From contig JABDLD010000003.1 of NCBI GenBank assembly GCA_013001885.1, forward strand, positions 1-60,798: a stretch of DNA of 60,798 nt, written 5' to 3'. This DNA comes from Lysobacterales bacterium. GTDB taxonomy: Bacteria > Pseudomonadota > Gammaproteobacteria > Xanthomonadales > SZUA-36. Position numbers and translations under genes: made by a program. Positions 16,147 through 26,426 of this stretch are shown piece by piece. The notes beneath the pieces are model-generated. The model did not search any database, had not been told where the DNA came from, and worked only from the letters and a program-made list of their open reading frames with translations. Position 1 is the first letter of the stretch. Each line of letters opens with the position of its first letter.

Positions 16147-17579
16147 ACAATCAGGCCGATATCTGGGTGGTCGACGACGACGAAGCTATCCGCTTCGTGC
16201 TCAACCGCGCCCTGCAGCGAAAGGGATATGGGGTCAGGTGTTTCGAGAGTGTCGGCGCCATCAGAAAAGCGCTCGAAAGCGGCCGCCCGGGGGCTATCTT
16301 GACAGATATCCGGCTGCCCGATGCCGATGGGCTAAGCGTGGTGGATACGCTTGAGAAGCTCTCAATTGATTGTCCGGTGATTGCAATGACCGCTTATTCC
16401 GACCTGACCCAGGCAGTCAATGCATACCAGAAAGGAGTATTCGAGTACCTTCCCAAACCGTTTGATCTGGAGCAGGTCATCTCCGTCCTGGAACGGGCTC
16501 TTGCAACAGGCAAGGCTGCACCGAAAGAGAGCGCCCAATCATCGCAAGGGCAGTTGCTGGGTGAGTCCCAGGCAATGCAGGAAGTTTTTCGAACCATCGG
16601 CCGCCTGTCGCGCTCGGATATCAACGTGCTTATTACCGGCGAAACGGGAAGCGGCAAGGAGGTGGTTGCGCGCGTGCTGCATCAGCACAGCCCAAGGGCA
16701 GACAGCCCGTTCGTGGCGATCAATACGGCGGCGATCCCCGCTGAATTGCTGGAGTCGGAGCTGTTCGGGCACGAGAAAGGAGCGTTTACCGGCGCACACA
16801 CGCGCCGTGTCGGGCGGTTTGAGGAAGCCGCCGGGGGCACTCTGTTTCTGGATGAAATAGGCGATATGCCGCTGGCCTTGCAAACCCGCCTCCTGCGGGT
16901 GCTCGCCGAGGGTGATTATTACCGCGTCGGGGGCAGGGACCTGCTGCGGGCGGATGCACGAGTCATCACGGCAACGCACCAGGACCTGGAAGAAAAAGTC
17001 AGGTCCGGCAGTTTTCGGGAAGACCTTTATCATCGTCTCAATGTCATCAACATCGCGTTGCCGCCTCTGCGGGAAAGGGTCGAGGATATTTCAATCCTGA
17101 CCAAGCGTTTCCTGGAGCAGGTAGCGGGCGAACTGGGCCTGGAAGAAAAACAACTGCGGCCCGAAACCATGCGGATTCTGGAAAGTTACAGGTGGCCGGG
17201 CAATGTGCGGCAACTGCTCAACCTGTGCCGTCAACTTTGCGTGATGGCGCCCGGCGCACAGGTCTTTCCTGATGACCTGCCGGCCGATCTGCTGGATTCG
17301 GGCGCGAGCGAGGCCGGTGACGTCGCTTGGTCCGAATCTCTGCGCCGCTGGGCCAGCAGGGAGCTTCTTTCCGGCGGAACCGACCTGTTCAGCCGTGCTC
17401 AGGCAGAATTCGAGCGTGTGATGATTGATTGTGCGCTTGACCAGACCGGCGGGCAGAGGCAAAAGGCCGCTGAACTGCTGGGGCTTGGCAGAAATACACT
17501 GACCCGGAAAAAGCAGAAGTTTGACAGCGAGCGGGAAAAAGACAACCCGGTTCGAAATCAGGCGGCGGGCGGTACCTGA
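16143..17579 (+). CDS. glnG: Nitrogen regulator NtrC (GlnG), sigma54 activator
   Basis: The 478-residue protein has a receiver domain with phospho-acceptor Asp55 ([11 protein letters not shown]) and an AAA+ domain with Walker A GETGSGKE, the sigma54-contact loop GAFTGA, Walker [12 protein letters not shown] and an Arg finger region. The C-terminal Fis-type helix-turn-helix reads [19 protein letters not shown]. All residues for a working enhancer-binding ATPase are present. The TTG start at 16143 overlaps the ntrB stop; the longer reading frame to 15843 is a shadow. Its predicted binding sites are at 1822-1851 and 12717-12763. The 3' end overlaps the converging dtd gene by 22 bp. Confidence 0.97.
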   Translation: MNNQADIWVVDDDEAIRFVLNRALQRKGYGVRCFESVGAIRKALESGRPGAILTDIRLPDADGLSVVDTLEKLSIDCPVIAMTAYSDLTQAVNAYQKGVFEYLPKPFDLEQVISVLERALATGKAAPKESAQSSQGQLLGESQAMQEVFRTIGRLSRSDINVLITGETGSGKEVVARVLHQHSPRADSPFVAINTAAIPAELLESELFGHEKGAFTGAHTRRVGRFEEAAGGTLFLDEIGDMPLALQTRLLRVLAEGDYYRVGGRDLLRADARVITATHQDLEEKVRSGSFREDLYHRLNVINIALPPLRERVEDISILTKRFLEQVAGELGLEEKQLRPETMRILESYRWPGNVRQLLNLCRQLCVMAPGAQVFPDDLPADLLDSGASEAGDVAWSESLRRWASRELLSGGTDLFSRAQAEFERVMIDCALDQTGGQRQKAAELLGLGRNTLTRKKQKFDSEREKDNPVRNQAAGGT

Positions 17580-18007
17580 AGCCAGAAAGTCACGGGTCCA
17601 TCGTTCACCAGCTGCACTTTCATATCCGCGCCAAACACGCCGGTCTTAACTTCCCCCCACTCCATTTCGGCCAGCGCGACCAGCTGGTTGAACAGGCGTT
17701 CACCTTCCCCGGGAGGGGCGGCCGGAGTGAAGCTTGGGCGGTTGCCGCTGTTGGTGTCCGCGGCGAGCGTAAATTGAGGAACCAGCAGCAAGCCGCCGCC
17801 GGACTGTCTCAGGTCCAGATTCATTCTGCCCGATGCATCGGGAAAAATCCGGTAGGCCAGCAGCCGTTGCAGCAATCGCGCTGCCTGTTTTTCGCTGTCG
17901 CCTCGCTGAACGCCGATCAGCGCAAGGATCCCGCTTTCGATCTGGCCCGTGACTTGACCCTGAACGACTACACTCGCCCGGGAAACTCTCTGCAGTAAGG
18001 CGATCAT
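17558..18007 (-). CDS. dtd: D-aminoacyl-tRNA deacylase
   Basis: This 149-residue protein is close to E. coli Dtd (145). The two active-site motifs face each other across the dimer: [17 protein letters not shown] around residues 69-85 (SQxT-type site, here PQFT) and [10 protein letters not shown] near the C-terminus (GPVT motif). The enzyme removes D-amino acids, and glycine from tRNA-Ala, from mischarged tRNAs. It is the last gene of the minus-strand run, 19 bp after trkH. Confidence 0.95.
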   Translation of the reverse strand: MIALLQRVSRASVVVQGQVTGQIESGILALIGVQRGDSEKQAARLLQRLLAYRIFPDASGRMNLDLRQSGGGLLLVPQFTLAADTNSGNRPSFTPAAPPGEGERLFNQLVALAEMEWGEVKTGVFGADMKVQLVNDGPVTFWLQVPPAA

Positions 18008-18026
18008 CTCTGAGGTCTCCGCCGGT

Positions 18027-19478
18027 TCAGTCGCGCCAGAAAGCTGGGGTGAGTAGAACCAGCAAAGTGTAAATTTCTAGCCTCCCAAGCAACATGGCAA
18101 AGCTCAATATAACCTTCGCAACATCATTGAGTCCGGCGTAGTTTACGCCGGCATCGCCGAGCGCAGGACCCAGATTGGTTATGCAGGCGCCGACGGTTGA
18201 ATAAGCTGTCTCGGCATCCAGACCTGTGGCGGTGAGCAGAATGGTCATCACGGCAAAGTTGGCGATATACAGGAAGAAAAACCCCCACACGGCGCTGATG
18301 ACGGTATCGGACGTCTTCTGCCCGCCTATTTTTACTGGAATGACCGCATGCGGGTGAATCAACCGCTGTACTTCCCTGATCGACTGGCGATAGAGCAGAA
18401 TAATCCGTATGACTTTCATCCCCCCCGCGGTGCTTCCTGCGCAGCCGCCGATGAACGCGAGAAGCATCAACAGGACGGGAATGAACCCGCCCCAGGAGTA
18501 GAACGGCGCAGTCGTGAACCCGGTTGTTGTCATTGAAGAAATGACCTGGAAAATGCCGTATCGAAAGGACGCCGCAAGCGTGTCGTAAGTCCCGGTCACG
18601 TAAAGGGCGAAGCTGACAATAATCGCAAACGCAATCAGCAGTGAAGCATAGACCTTCAGTTCCGGATCCATGAAATACGGTTGCGTCGTGGCTCTGCGCC
18701 AGGCAGTGAAGTGCAGCGCGAAGTTGATTCCAGCAATGGCCATGAACACGATCGCCACGATCTCGACGGTCGGATTGTTCCAGAATGCCAGGCTGTCGTT
18801 GTGCGTCGAAAATCCGCCGATGGCGACGGTGCTGAACGCATGCCCGACGGCGTCGAACAATTTCATGCCGGCCAGCCAGTAAGCAAAAACGCAGGTCACC
18901 GTGATGCCGACATAAATCAGCCACAGCGCTTTGGCGGTTTCGGTAATTCGCGGTGTGAGCTTGGCGTCCTTCATGGGGCCCGGGGTTTCGGCCCGGTACA
19001 GCTGCATACCGCCGATTCTCAGCATGGGCAGGATGGCGACCGCGAGCACGATGATGCCCATTCCGCCAAGCCATTGCAGCTGCTGTCGGTAGTAAAGCAC
19101 GGCCCTGGGCAGCGCATCGATATCGGTCACGATGGTCGCGCCGGTTGTAGTCAGTCCCGACATGGATTCAAACACAGCGTCGACGTAGCTCAAATCCGGA
19201 GAAGTCAGCAATACGAAGGGCAGGGCACCCACCAGCACCAACGCCAGCCAGGCGCAGACCACGATTAGAAAGCCGTCTCGAAGCCGTAACTCCTGCCGCG
19301 CCTTGCGCACTGGAAAATAGATCATCAGGCCCAGTGAGAGCAGCATGCCGGCGCTGAGGAGGAATAGCCCTACCGTTCCGTCCGAATAGAACATCGAAAC
19401 CAGTACGGGGGGCAGCATCATCAGGCTGGAACCTGCGATGAGGAAACCAATGACCCTTTGAACGGCGGAAAAGCCCAT
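18027..19478 (-). CDS. trkH: Trk potassium uptake membrane subunit TrkH
   Basis: This 483-residue potassium translocator has about ten to twelve membrane segments and four P-loop repeats, including [22 protein letters not shown] and [15 protein letters not shown]. It imports potassium together with TrkA, encoded just upstream. ATG 19478 follows AGGAAG by 6 bp, and the 8-bp gap after trkA indicates co-translation. The longer reading frame to 19532 overlaps trkA in another frame and is rejected. Confidence 0.96.
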   Translation of the reverse strand: MGFSAVQRVIGFLIAGSSLMMLPPVLVSMFYSDGTVGLFLLSAGMLLSLGLMIYFPVRKARQELRLRDGFLIVVCAWLALVLVGALPFVLLTSPDLSYVDAVFESMSGLTTTGATIVTDIDALPRAVLYYRQQLQWLGGMGIIVLAVAILPMLRIGGMQLYRAETPGPMKDAKLTPRITETAKALWLIYVGITVTCVFAYWLAGMKLFDAVGHAFSTVAIGGFSTHNDSLAFWNNPTVEIVAIVFMAIAGINFALHFTAWRRATTQPYFMDPELKVYASLLIAFAIIVSFALYVTGTYDTLAASFRYGIFQVISSMTTTGFTTAPFYSWGGFIPVLLMLLAFIGGCAGSTAGGMKVIRIILLYRQSIREVQRLIHPHAVIPVKIGGQKTSDTVISAVWGFFFLYIANFAVMTILLTATGLDAETAYSTVGACITNLGPALGDAGVNYAGLNDVAKVILSFAMLLGRLEIYTLLVLLTPAFWRD

Positions 19479-19485
19479 GGTCTTC

Positions 19486-20862
19486 CTAGATGAACACGGC
19501 GCCGACCTGGAAAAGTTTTTCCACGGCGGCAATGTGGCGTTTGTCCGGCACGAACAGGATCACGTGGTCATTCTCCTGGATCACGGTGTCGTGGTGGGCA
19601 ATCAGCACATCCTCACCGCGCACGACCGCCGGTATGGTCGTGCTCGGCGGAAGATCGATATCTTCAATCGCTCGCCCAACGACCTTCGAACTTCGTTTGT
19701 CGCCCATCGCAACGGCTTCGATGGCCTCTGCGGCGCCGCGGCGCAGGGAGTGAATTCGAACCATGTTTCCGCGCCGGATGTGTGTGAGAAGGGCGCCAAT
19801 CGTGATTTGTTGCGGTGAAACAGCTATATCGATGGAACTGGACTCGACCAGGTCCACGTAGGATGGGCGGTTGATAATGGCAATGACTTTTTCAGCCCCC
19901 ATTCGCTTGGCCAGCATCGAGGAAAGGATGTTGGCCTCGTCGTCGTTCGTCAGAACGCAATAGACATCGATGTTATCAATCGACTCTTCCCGTAAGAGTT
20001 CTTCATCAGCACAATCGCCAACGAGCACGATCGCCTTTTCCAGGTATTCGGCAATAGTCTCGGCGCGTTCCGGGTCGCGTTCAATGATTTTGACGTGATG
20101 ATTGCGCTCCAGTTGCCGCGCCAGGTTACTTCCGATGTTTCCGCCTCCGGCCAGGATGATGCGCCGTACCGGGTTGTCCAGTGGCCGCAGTTCTTTCATC
20201 ATGACCCGGATGTTCTTCTGTGCCGCCAGGAAAAATACCGTATCGTTCTCTTCGATCACGGTCAGGCCGTCGGGGATGATGGTTTTGTCCTGCCGGTAAA
20301 TCGCAGCAATGCGCGCTTCCGCCCCCGCCGGCATGTGGTGGCGTAAGGTATGGAGCCTGTGGCCCACCAGCGGACCGCCGGCGTACGCCTGTGTAGCCAC
20401 CAGCTGGGCACGTCCGTCCGCGAAATCCAGAACCTGGAGCGCACCCGGATATTCAATCAAACGCGCAATGTACTGAGTAACCAGGGTTTCCGGGCTGATC
20501 AGTACATCGACAGGGCAATGTTCGCGTTCGAATAATTGAGGGTTGTCGATGTATTCGTGTGACCTGATCCGTGCGATTCGGGTTGGCGTGTTGTACAGCG
20601 TGTAGGCAACCTGGCATGCGGTCATGTTGACCTCGTCGCTGCTGGTCAGCGCAATGATCAGGTCGGCATCCTCGATGCCTGCTCTGACCAGCACCGTGGG
20701 ATGGGATGCGTGCCCTAATACGCCCCTTATATCGAGCCTGTCCTGTAACTCCTTCAGGTGATGGGCGTTGACGTCCACGACGGTAATATCGTTTTCCTCA
20801 CCCGACAGGCTGTAAGCGACGGTTGAGCCTACCTGGCCGGCTCCGAGAATCACGATTTTCAT
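19486..20862 (-). CDS. trkA: Trk potassium uptake regulatory subunit TrkA
   Basis: This 458-residue cytoplasmic ring protein has two RCK modules, each with an NAD-binding glycine motif: GAGQVGSTVAYSL at residues 7-19 and AGGGNIGSNLARQL near residue 238. Each is followed by a TrkA_C domain. It binds nucleotides and gates TrkH. Its ATG overlaps the ntrX stop by 4 bp (ATGA), which couples potassium uptake to the NtrYX pair. This linkage is common in gammaproteobacteria. Confidence 0.97.
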   Translation of the reverse strand: MKIVILGAGQVGSTVAYSLSGEENDITVVDVNAHHLKELQDRLDIRGVLGHASHPTVLVRAGIEDADLIIALTSSDEVNMTACQVAYTLYNTPTRIARIRSHEYIDNPQLFEREHCPVDVLISPETLVTQYIARLIEYPGALQVLDFADGRAQLVATQAYAGGPLVGHRLHTLRHHMPAGAEARIAAIYRQDKTIIPDGLTVIEENDTVFFLAAQKNIRVMMKELRPLDNPVRRIILAGGGNIGSNLARQLERNHHVKIIERDPERAETIAEYLEKAIVLVGDCADEELLREESIDNIDVYCVLTNDDEANILSSMLAKRMGAEKVIAIINRPSYVDLVESSSIDIAVSPQQITIGALLTHIRRGNMVRIHSLRRGAAEAIEAVAMGDKRSSKVVGRAIEDIDLPPSTTIPAVVRGEDVLIAHHDTVIQENDHVILFVPDKRHIAAVEKLFQVGAVFI

Positions 20863-22247
20863 TTTCTGGCCTCACCAGAACCCGAGGCGCTTTTCGGATC
20901 TACCCCAAGGGCTCTGAGTTTTCGATACAGGTGGGTGCGTTCCATACCAACCGACTCTGCGAGTTTGCCAACGCTCCCGCCCGCCTCTTTCAGCTTGTAA
21001 ATCAGGTATTCCCGTTCAAACTGTTCGCGAGCTTCGCGCAGCGGTAAATCAAAAAATGGGGGGCGCTGCGGCGTCATCATGGACGGCTCAACCGGGTTTT
21101 GCTTCAGCGCATCTTCCACCTCGATAACTGAAACTTCTCCCTCGCCACCTAAAGCCAGCAACTGCTGGACCAGGTTGCGCAGCTCGCGGGTATTGCCCGG
21201 CCAGCTGTGGTTGCGGAGGCGATTCTGGGCGGCAACGGAAAAAGGACGGTAAGGCAGGTTTTCCCGATTGGGAAACGATTCGGCGTAGTGACGAACCAGT
21301 TCCGGAACATCTTCGGGGCGCTCTCTCAAGGCTGGAATCTGCAGCGGTAGCACGTTCAGCCGGTAGTACAACTGCTGTAACCGTTCATCATTGCTGGCAA
21401 GTTCGAGAATATTCGGGCCGGCGCTCGAAATAAGACGGCAGTTTGCTGCCGCCTCACCGCTTTTGGTGTCGTTGGCAGTTCGGGTGGATTCCAGGATCTG
21501 GTCAATAATCTTGAGTGCATCGCCCTGGATCTCCTGCAGTTCGGGGATAAAAACCGTGCCGCCCGCCGCCCGCTCGAACAGGCCGGTGACTTTTTTACCA
21601 CGGGCGCCCTCTTTGCCTCCGAGCAGATAGGTGTGGACAGTGTCAGGAATCAGTTCGCAGTGTTCCAGCACGACGAACTCACCGGCCCGTTTGCTTTGCC
21701 CGTGAATAAACCGGGCCAGGTTCTCGCGACCGCTGCCTTTTTCGCCGGTGATCAACACGGGAAGTTCGTGCTCGGCGGCCTGTCGCGATTTTTTCCTGAG
21801 CAACTGCATCAGCGCGCCGCTCCCAATGGGTTCGTTGTTCGCCGGTAGCCGCGAAACTTGCTGCTTCGCAGTTTTTTGCCCCGCGTCCAGCGCCTGCCCC
21901 ACAATGGACAACAGCTTGGCCAGCGATATCGGTTTCTGTACGAAGTCGAAGGCGCCCAGGCGGGTCGCCTCGATAGCCGTTTCAACCGAGCCATGCCCCG
22001 ACATGACCACGATCGGACAGTCCAGCCCGTCGCCGGAAGACCACTCCCGTAGCAGGGTGATGCCGTCAACATCGGGCATCCAGATATCCAGCAGCACGAG
22101 GTCGGGCGCTCGGTTGGCGAAGCTGACGCGCGCGGCTTCCCCGTTTTTCGCGGTGGCTACGTCGAAGCCCTCGTCTTCCAGAATGTCGCGAACGAGCTCT
22201 CGGATATCCGGTTCATCATCAACGACAAGTATGTAAGCCTGGTCCAT
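20859..22247 (-). CDS. ntrX: NtrX-type response regulator with degenerate ATPase
   Basis: The 462-residue protein has a receiver domain with Asp54 (LLDIWMPD) and Lys104, an AAA+-like central domain and a C-terminal Fis helix-turn-helix (GSVGKLAESVGMERTHLYRK). The central domain is eroded. Walker A is GEKGSGRE, with Arg173 where Lys is expected. Walker B reads GGTVFIPEL, with Pro234 in place of Asp. The GAFTGA loop is replaced by GGKEGARGKK. It is therefore unlikely to hydrolyse ATP or activate sigma54 and probably acts as a simple DNA-binding regulator, as reported for some alphaproteobacterial NtrX. It is paired with ntrY upstream (39-bp gap) and overlaps trkA. Confidence 0.93.
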   Translation of the reverse strand: MDQAYILVVDDEPDIRELVRDILEDEGFDVATAKNGEAARVSFANRAPDLVLLDIWMPDVDGITLLREWSSGDGLDCPIVVMSGHGSVETAIEATRLGAFDFVQKPISLAKLLSIVGQALDAGQKTAKQQVSRLPANNEPIGSGALMQLLRKKSRQAAEHELPVLITGEKGSGRENLARFIHGQSKRAGEFVVLEHCELIPDTVHTYLLGGKEGARGKKVTGLFERAAGGTVFIPELQEIQGDALKIIDQILESTRTANDTKSGEAAANCRLISSAGPNILELASNDERLQQLYYRLNVLPLQIPALRERPEDVPELVRHYAESFPNRENLPYRPFSVAAQNRLRNHSWPGNTRELRNLVQQLLALGGEGEVSVIEVEDALKQNPVEPSMMTPQRPPFFDLPLREAREQFEREYLIYKLKEAGGSVGKLAESVGMERTHLYRKLRALGVDPKSASGSGEARK

Positions 22248-22286
22248 GTGCGTGCTCTGTTGCTTTGGCGCAACAGCTTACTCCAA

Positions 22287-24554
22287 TCAGGTGATTTTTG
22301 CTTCGGGAAATTGCCCTGGCGCGAGCGGAAAATCAATCGTAACCCGGGCGCCGCCTCCCGCGAGGTTTGAAATTGCAATGCCGCCATTGTGTTCTGAGAC
22401 TATTTTTCTGCAAATGGCCAGGCCCAGGCCACTCCCGCGCCCCTTGTTGCTGATATAAGGCTGAAAGGGTTGCTCCAGAATCAAGGCCGGAAAACCGGGG
22501 CCATCATCCCTGATTTCCATTTTCAGCCTGTTCCTTTCGCCGGCATTCATCTGCTCAGTGCTGATGGAGATGCGGATGTCTCCTTCCCCGCCGGCTTCTT
22601 TTGCGTTGCGGATCAGGTTGTGGAGCAGCTGGCGCAGGCGCCCGTTGTCCGCCGCGAGACCATCCGGCCCCGCACATAGATCGAGATCGAAAACGAGGCA
22701 GGAATCACCTTGTTGATACAGTGCGACAACCTCCCTGATCAACGCATCAAGACGAACGGGCTCCAGGCTCAAGCGGGGTTCCTGCGCATAGTCTCCGAAG
22801 GCATCGACCAGTTTTCGAAGCGCCTCCACCTGGGACACAATCGTACCGGATGCCTTGTCCAGGATGGCGCTGTCACCAGCTTCGAGCTTGCCTTCCAGTT
22901 TCATCCGCAGGCGCTCCGCGGCCAGCCGTATGGGCGTCAACGGGTTCCTGACTTCGTGTGCAAGCCTGCGCGCCACCTCTGACCACGCTGCGTCTCTTTG
23001 TGCCTGGTTCAGGATGGTCACGTCATCAAAAACCACCACGTGTCCTTCGCCGGTTTCCTCGCCTGCCAATGCGGTCATCGGGAGGCGCGAGCCCCGCATC
23101 AGCAGAACCAGGGGCGCGCCTTGACGGTCCAGCTTGATTTCCTGTTGCCATTCATAACGGCCGCGGTTGACCTGTTGCCGTATCGCCGCGACGAATGACT
23201 CGAGGTAGGGAGCGTAGGTGGTCAGGTCGTCCAGCGCCCTTGCGCCGTGTCTTTGTTGTGGAAAATCTTCGCCCTGGCCCGCCGGCAGACCGAGTATTTG
23301 TTTACAGGCGGCGTTGGCCGTCATCACCCTCCCGTGCTCGTCAAGCGTCAGCACACCTGAAGAAAGATTGCCAAGCACGGTTTCCAGGTATTTTCCCTGG
23401 GCGGCCAGTTCAGCCCGGCTTTCTTCCGCTTCATGGCTGGCGGTCTTCAAAGCCTGGGTCATCTGATTGAAAGACTCGACCAGAAAGCCGATCTCGTCAC
23501 GTTGCCCTGCGGCGACTTCCTTTCCAAAATCACCGGCCGCCACCTCGCGTGTGGCCGCCGACAGGGACGAAAGCGGCGAGACCATTCGCCGGGCAGCATG
23601 AAGGGCCGCCAGAATGGCGAGCAGAATGGTCAGCAACAGCACCAGTGACAGAACCAGCAGAAAGCTTTGTTTCAGGGACTGACGCAGGTAACTGACATTC
23701 TGGTACCGGTGGTATTCCTGTTCGATGGATCCGGCCAGAGAGGTGATGTCTGGAGGCAGGGGATAGATGGCCTGCAGCAGGCGATCCGATGTGCCTGGAT
23801 AGGTTGCCGGCATCAATTGCACTACGCGAATCTGAAGGCTGGCGTCCGCCGTGGGTTCTGCGGCTGCGTATTCACCCTGCTCCACTGCCTGCATAATGGC
23901 GAAATCACCCGGCCGTTGCGGCAGACCGCTCAGGGCATTGATGTTGGCTGTGGCGACGAGGGCGCCGCTGGTCTCCATGACCGTGAGTTCGACCGGGCCT
24001 GCCGAGCGGACGCGGGCCAGCAACGCCCGGCGCAGCAATTCACCGTCTTCCTGTAAATTTGCTATGTCCCGGGCCGTGTCGCGGAGCTGATTGCGAACTT
24101 CCAGCGTGCGCGTATCCAGAAATTGCTGCCCCAGTTGCAGCGAGTCCTCGAGTGCTGCCTCCACCCGTACATCAAACCAGCTGTCGATCGTGCTGGATAG
24201 AAACCAGGCTGAAAAGAAAAATACGATCAGCGCAGGGGGAAGCGAAAGGGCAATGAAATTGCGCACCCAGCGCGCAGAAAGCAGCGCACCGGGAGTGCCG
24301 TTTCTGACGCTTCTGATCAGCGCCAGAAGACGGTATCCGATGCTCCACAAAAGCACGACCAGGGCGAACACAGTGACCACCAGAACCCGGATGAAACTGT
24401 TGTTCAGGCCTGTTCCACTCGAGTCCTGTGGATCGCTTTGTACGCCACTGACGAGCAACAGCGCAACAAACAACGCTGCCAGCAGGGCAACCAGGGGCAT
24501 GGTTCGGAATGCCAGGCGCTTGATCCTGTGATTTTTCCCCCTGGCGGCCGTCAC
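22287..24554 (-). CDS. ntrY: NtrY-type membrane sensor histidine kinase
   Basis: The 755-residue kinase has several N-terminal membrane segments (about residues 15-35, 52-72, 95-118 and 300-325) enclosing a periplasmic sensor region. A HAMP domain (RRMVSPLSSLSAATREVAAG) and a PAS domain follow, with the His box LAHEVRNPLTPIRLAAERL and an ATPase domain with N-box NLIRNAKEAGG, DDGPGFP and GSGLGLAI. It should phosphorylate NtrX. The input signal is unknown; the family is linked to nitrogen, redox and envelope cues. It overlaps the preceding DUF4390 gene by 4 bp. Confidence 0.95.
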   Translation of the reverse strand: MTAARGKNHRIKRLAFRTMPLVALLAALFVALLLVSGVQSDPQDSSGTGLNNSFIRVLVVTVFALVVLLWSIGYRLLALIRSVRNGTPGALLSARWVRNFIALSLPPALIVFFFSAWFLSSTIDSWFDVRVEAALEDSLQLGQQFLDTRTLEVRNQLRDTARDIANLQEDGELLRRALLARVRSAGPVELTVMETSGALVATANINALSGLPQRPGDFAIMQAVEQGEYAAAEPTADASLQIRVVQLMPATYPGTSDRLLQAIYPLPPDITSLAGSIEQEYHRYQNVSYLRQSLKQSFLLVLSLVLLLTILLAILAALHAARRMVSPLSSLSAATREVAAGDFGKEVAAGQRDEIGFLVESFNQMTQALKTASHEAEESRAELAAQGKYLETVLGNLSSGVLTLDEHGRVMTANAACKQILGLPAGQGEDFPQQRHGARALDDLTTYAPYLESFVAAIRQQVNRGRYEWQQEIKLDRQGAPLVLLMRGSRLPMTALAGEETGEGHVVVFDDVTILNQAQRDAAWSEVARRLAHEVRNPLTPIRLAAERLRMKLEGKLEAGDSAILDKASGTIVSQVEALRKLVDAFGDYAQEPRLSLEPVRLDALIREVVALYQQGDSCLVFDLDLCAGPDGLAADNGRLRQLLHNLIRNAKEAGGEGDIRISISTEQMNAGERNRLKMEIRDDGPGFPALILEQPFQPYISNKGRGSGLGLAICRKIVSEHNGGIAISNLAGGGARVTIDFPLAPGQFPEAKIT

Positions 24555-25135
24555 TGGCTAGATCCGGCTGTCGAGATCAGCAGGGGCCATGAAGACCAGG
24601 AAGAATCGTGGCGCCATTTTGAAGAGAGCAACACTGGCAGCCGCATCGGAGGCGGCATGGTGTTCTGATCAAGTCTCAGCCTGGCCAGCACTTCGTATTC
24701 ACCCGCCGGCAGTACGCCGGTGGGCACGACAATGCTCGACCGGGATAAATCCGCCAGGACGTGCCGCAAGCGCGGGAATATGCGGGTGGGCGTATCGTCG
24801 GAAAACGCCAGTTGATAGTGGTCGCTCAGCGGCAGGTAGCGGATTTCGTAACGCACGCTATTCTCGGCGGCGCGAATCTGGTTGCTGGTGTTACGGATGC
24901 GCAGATCCAGAGCCAGTGTCAGGGGAACCCCGTGGATGAGTGCGTCACGCGCTTCTTCACTCAGCTCAAGCCTTTGTTCCGTGCTTATTCTGACCTGCTC
25001 GCTCAACCAGTTCGCGTCCAGCCGTTTTATCTCGAAACGGCCGTCGGCGGCAGGGTCAGAACAACCCGCAAGGCCCAGCACGGCGGCCATCAGCCACACG
25101 CGGCCAGGTTCAGGGATTCTTACGCAAGCGGGCAT
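24551..25135 (-). CDS. DUF4390 lipoprotein
   Basis: A 194-residue protein of the DUF4390 family, which is commonly found between rsmB and ntrY. With the start at 25135 the N-terminus has a basic/polar stretch, a hydrophobic core (VWLMAAVLGLA) and the lipobox LAGC, so it is a predicted lipoprotein. The rest is beta-rich (LTLALDLRIRNTSNQIRAAE, then ARLRLDQNTMPPPMRLP). No start has a good ribosome binding site; 25135 overlaps rsmB by 26 bp and may rely on coupling, with ATG 25090 the alternative. A role as periplasmic partner of NtrY is suggested only by position. Confidence 0.82.
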   Translation of the reverse strand: MPACVRIPEPGRVWLMAAVLGLAGCSDPAADGRFEIKRLDANWLSEQVRISTEQRLELSEEARDALIHGVPLTLALDLRIRNTSNQIRAAENSVRYEIRYLPLSDHYQLAFSDDTPTRIFPRLRHVLADLSRSSIVVPTGVLPAGEYEVLARLRLDQNTMPPPMRLPVLLSSKWRHDSSWSSWPLLISTAGSSQ

Positions 25136-26426
25136 AATAAAAACCGTCCAGGTCCTGCTCTCCGGGTAAAATCTGTTGCCCGGGATCCTGCTTCCTGCCC
25201 CAGGTGGCAGGAAACTCAAGCGATTCCGCGTCCGGGTGATTTGCGAGAAAGCGCTGTATTTGCCTGCTGTTTTCAACCTGGAGCACCGAGCACGTTGCGT
25301 ATAAGAGGATACCGCCCGGCGTCAACAGTGGCCAGAGGCTGGTCAACAACCGGACTTGCCTGGCGGCTGCATCTGCTACCTGCGAGGGGTTTCTCAACCA
25401 TTTAATTTCAGGGTGCCGGCGGATCACGCCGGTAGCCGAGCAGGGTGCGTCAAGCAAAATCCGATCGAATGGATTCCCGTCCCACCAGGTGTCTGGTGCG
25501 GAGGAATCGCCGGTGATCAGTTGCAACTGCGCCGTACCGGCAAGGCCCAACCGGCTTAAATTTTCCTTCACGCGCTCCATGCGTGCTTGATTGAGTTCAA
25601 CCGCAGTCAGCGCGACGCCCGGTTCGCTTTCGAGTATGTGGCCGGTTTTTCCTCCCGGCGCCGCGCAGGCGTCCAGCACACGCTGACCGGGTGCAAGCTC
25701 CAGCAGCCCGGCTGCCAGTTGCGCGGCGGGATCCTGCACCGAGAGACGCCCGCTTGCAAAGCCCGGTAAATCGCCCACTCCCGCCGCGGGCGAGACGTTT
25801 ACGGCGCCTGGAATGACTGCGTGCGGCTGAACGTGAAACCCGGCTGCGGCGAGGCCTTTCGATGTCTCTTCCTGATCGAATTGCTGGTTTAACCTTAACC
25901 ACAGCGCCCCCGGCTCGTTATTGGCGGCAGCAATACTCTGCCAGTCTTCCGGCCAGTCGGCCTTGAACGCATCAAGCAGCCAAAACGGATGAGCGTAGCG
26001 TTCATCCTTTGAATCCAGCCGTGCAATCCACTCCGTACGCTCGCGCTGAAAACGGCGCAAGACGGCGTTGATGACGGGAACAGCCCAGGGTTTTCCCACT
26101 TTGCGGGCGCTTTCGGCATTTTCGTTCACGGCCGCATGGGCCGCGGAATCCGATTTCCACAGTTGAAACAGTCCAATCAGGATCAGGCGCTCAATATCCC
26201 GGTCCTTTTTTCTGAGGGGCTTCTTCAGTAACCCGCCGGCCAGCCATTCGAGAGCGTTTAGCCAGCGAAGAACACCGAACGCCAGGTGGCGCGCAAAGGC
26301 GCGGTCACGAGCATCGGCCAGGGTGTTCTCTTGCTCAGACTCGGCCAGGTTCTGGCGGCAATCCAGGACGCCCGCCAGCATTTTCAGAGCGGTGAGACGG
26401 GCATTGGCCACAGGTTTTTTGTTCAT
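25110..26426 (-). CDS. rsmB: 16S rRNA m5C967 methyltransferase RsmB
   Basis: The 438-residue protein has an N-terminal NusB-like RNA-binding domain (about residues 5-140) and a C-terminal SAM-dependent methyltransferase domain. The SAM motif is DACAAPGGKTGHILE. The two catalytic cysteines are visible in DAPCSATGVIRRHPEIKW and in LLYATCSV. It methylates C967 of 16S rRNA. Its start overlaps the fmt stop by 4 bp in the def-fmt-rsmB order seen in E. coli. Confidence 0.97.
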   Translation of the reverse strand: MNKKPVANARLTALKMLAGVLDCRQNLAESEQENTLADARDRAFARHLAFGVLRWLNALEWLAGGLLKKPLRKKDRDIERLILIGLFQLWKSDSAAHAAVNENAESARKVGKPWAVPVINAVLRRFQRERTEWIARLDSKDERYAHPFWLLDAFKADWPEDWQSIAAANNEPGALWLRLNQQFDQEETSKGLAAAGFHVQPHAVIPGAVNVSPAAGVGDLPGFASGRLSVQDPAAQLAAGLLELAPGQRVLDACAAPGGKTGHILESEPGVALTAVELNQARMERVKENLSRLGLAGTAQLQLITGDSSAPDTWWDGNPFDRILLDAPCSATGVIRRHPEIKWLRNPSQVADAAARQVRLLTSLWPLLTPGGILLYATCSVLQVENSRQIQRFLANHPDAESLEFPATWGRKQDPGQQILPGEQDLDGFYYARLRKNP

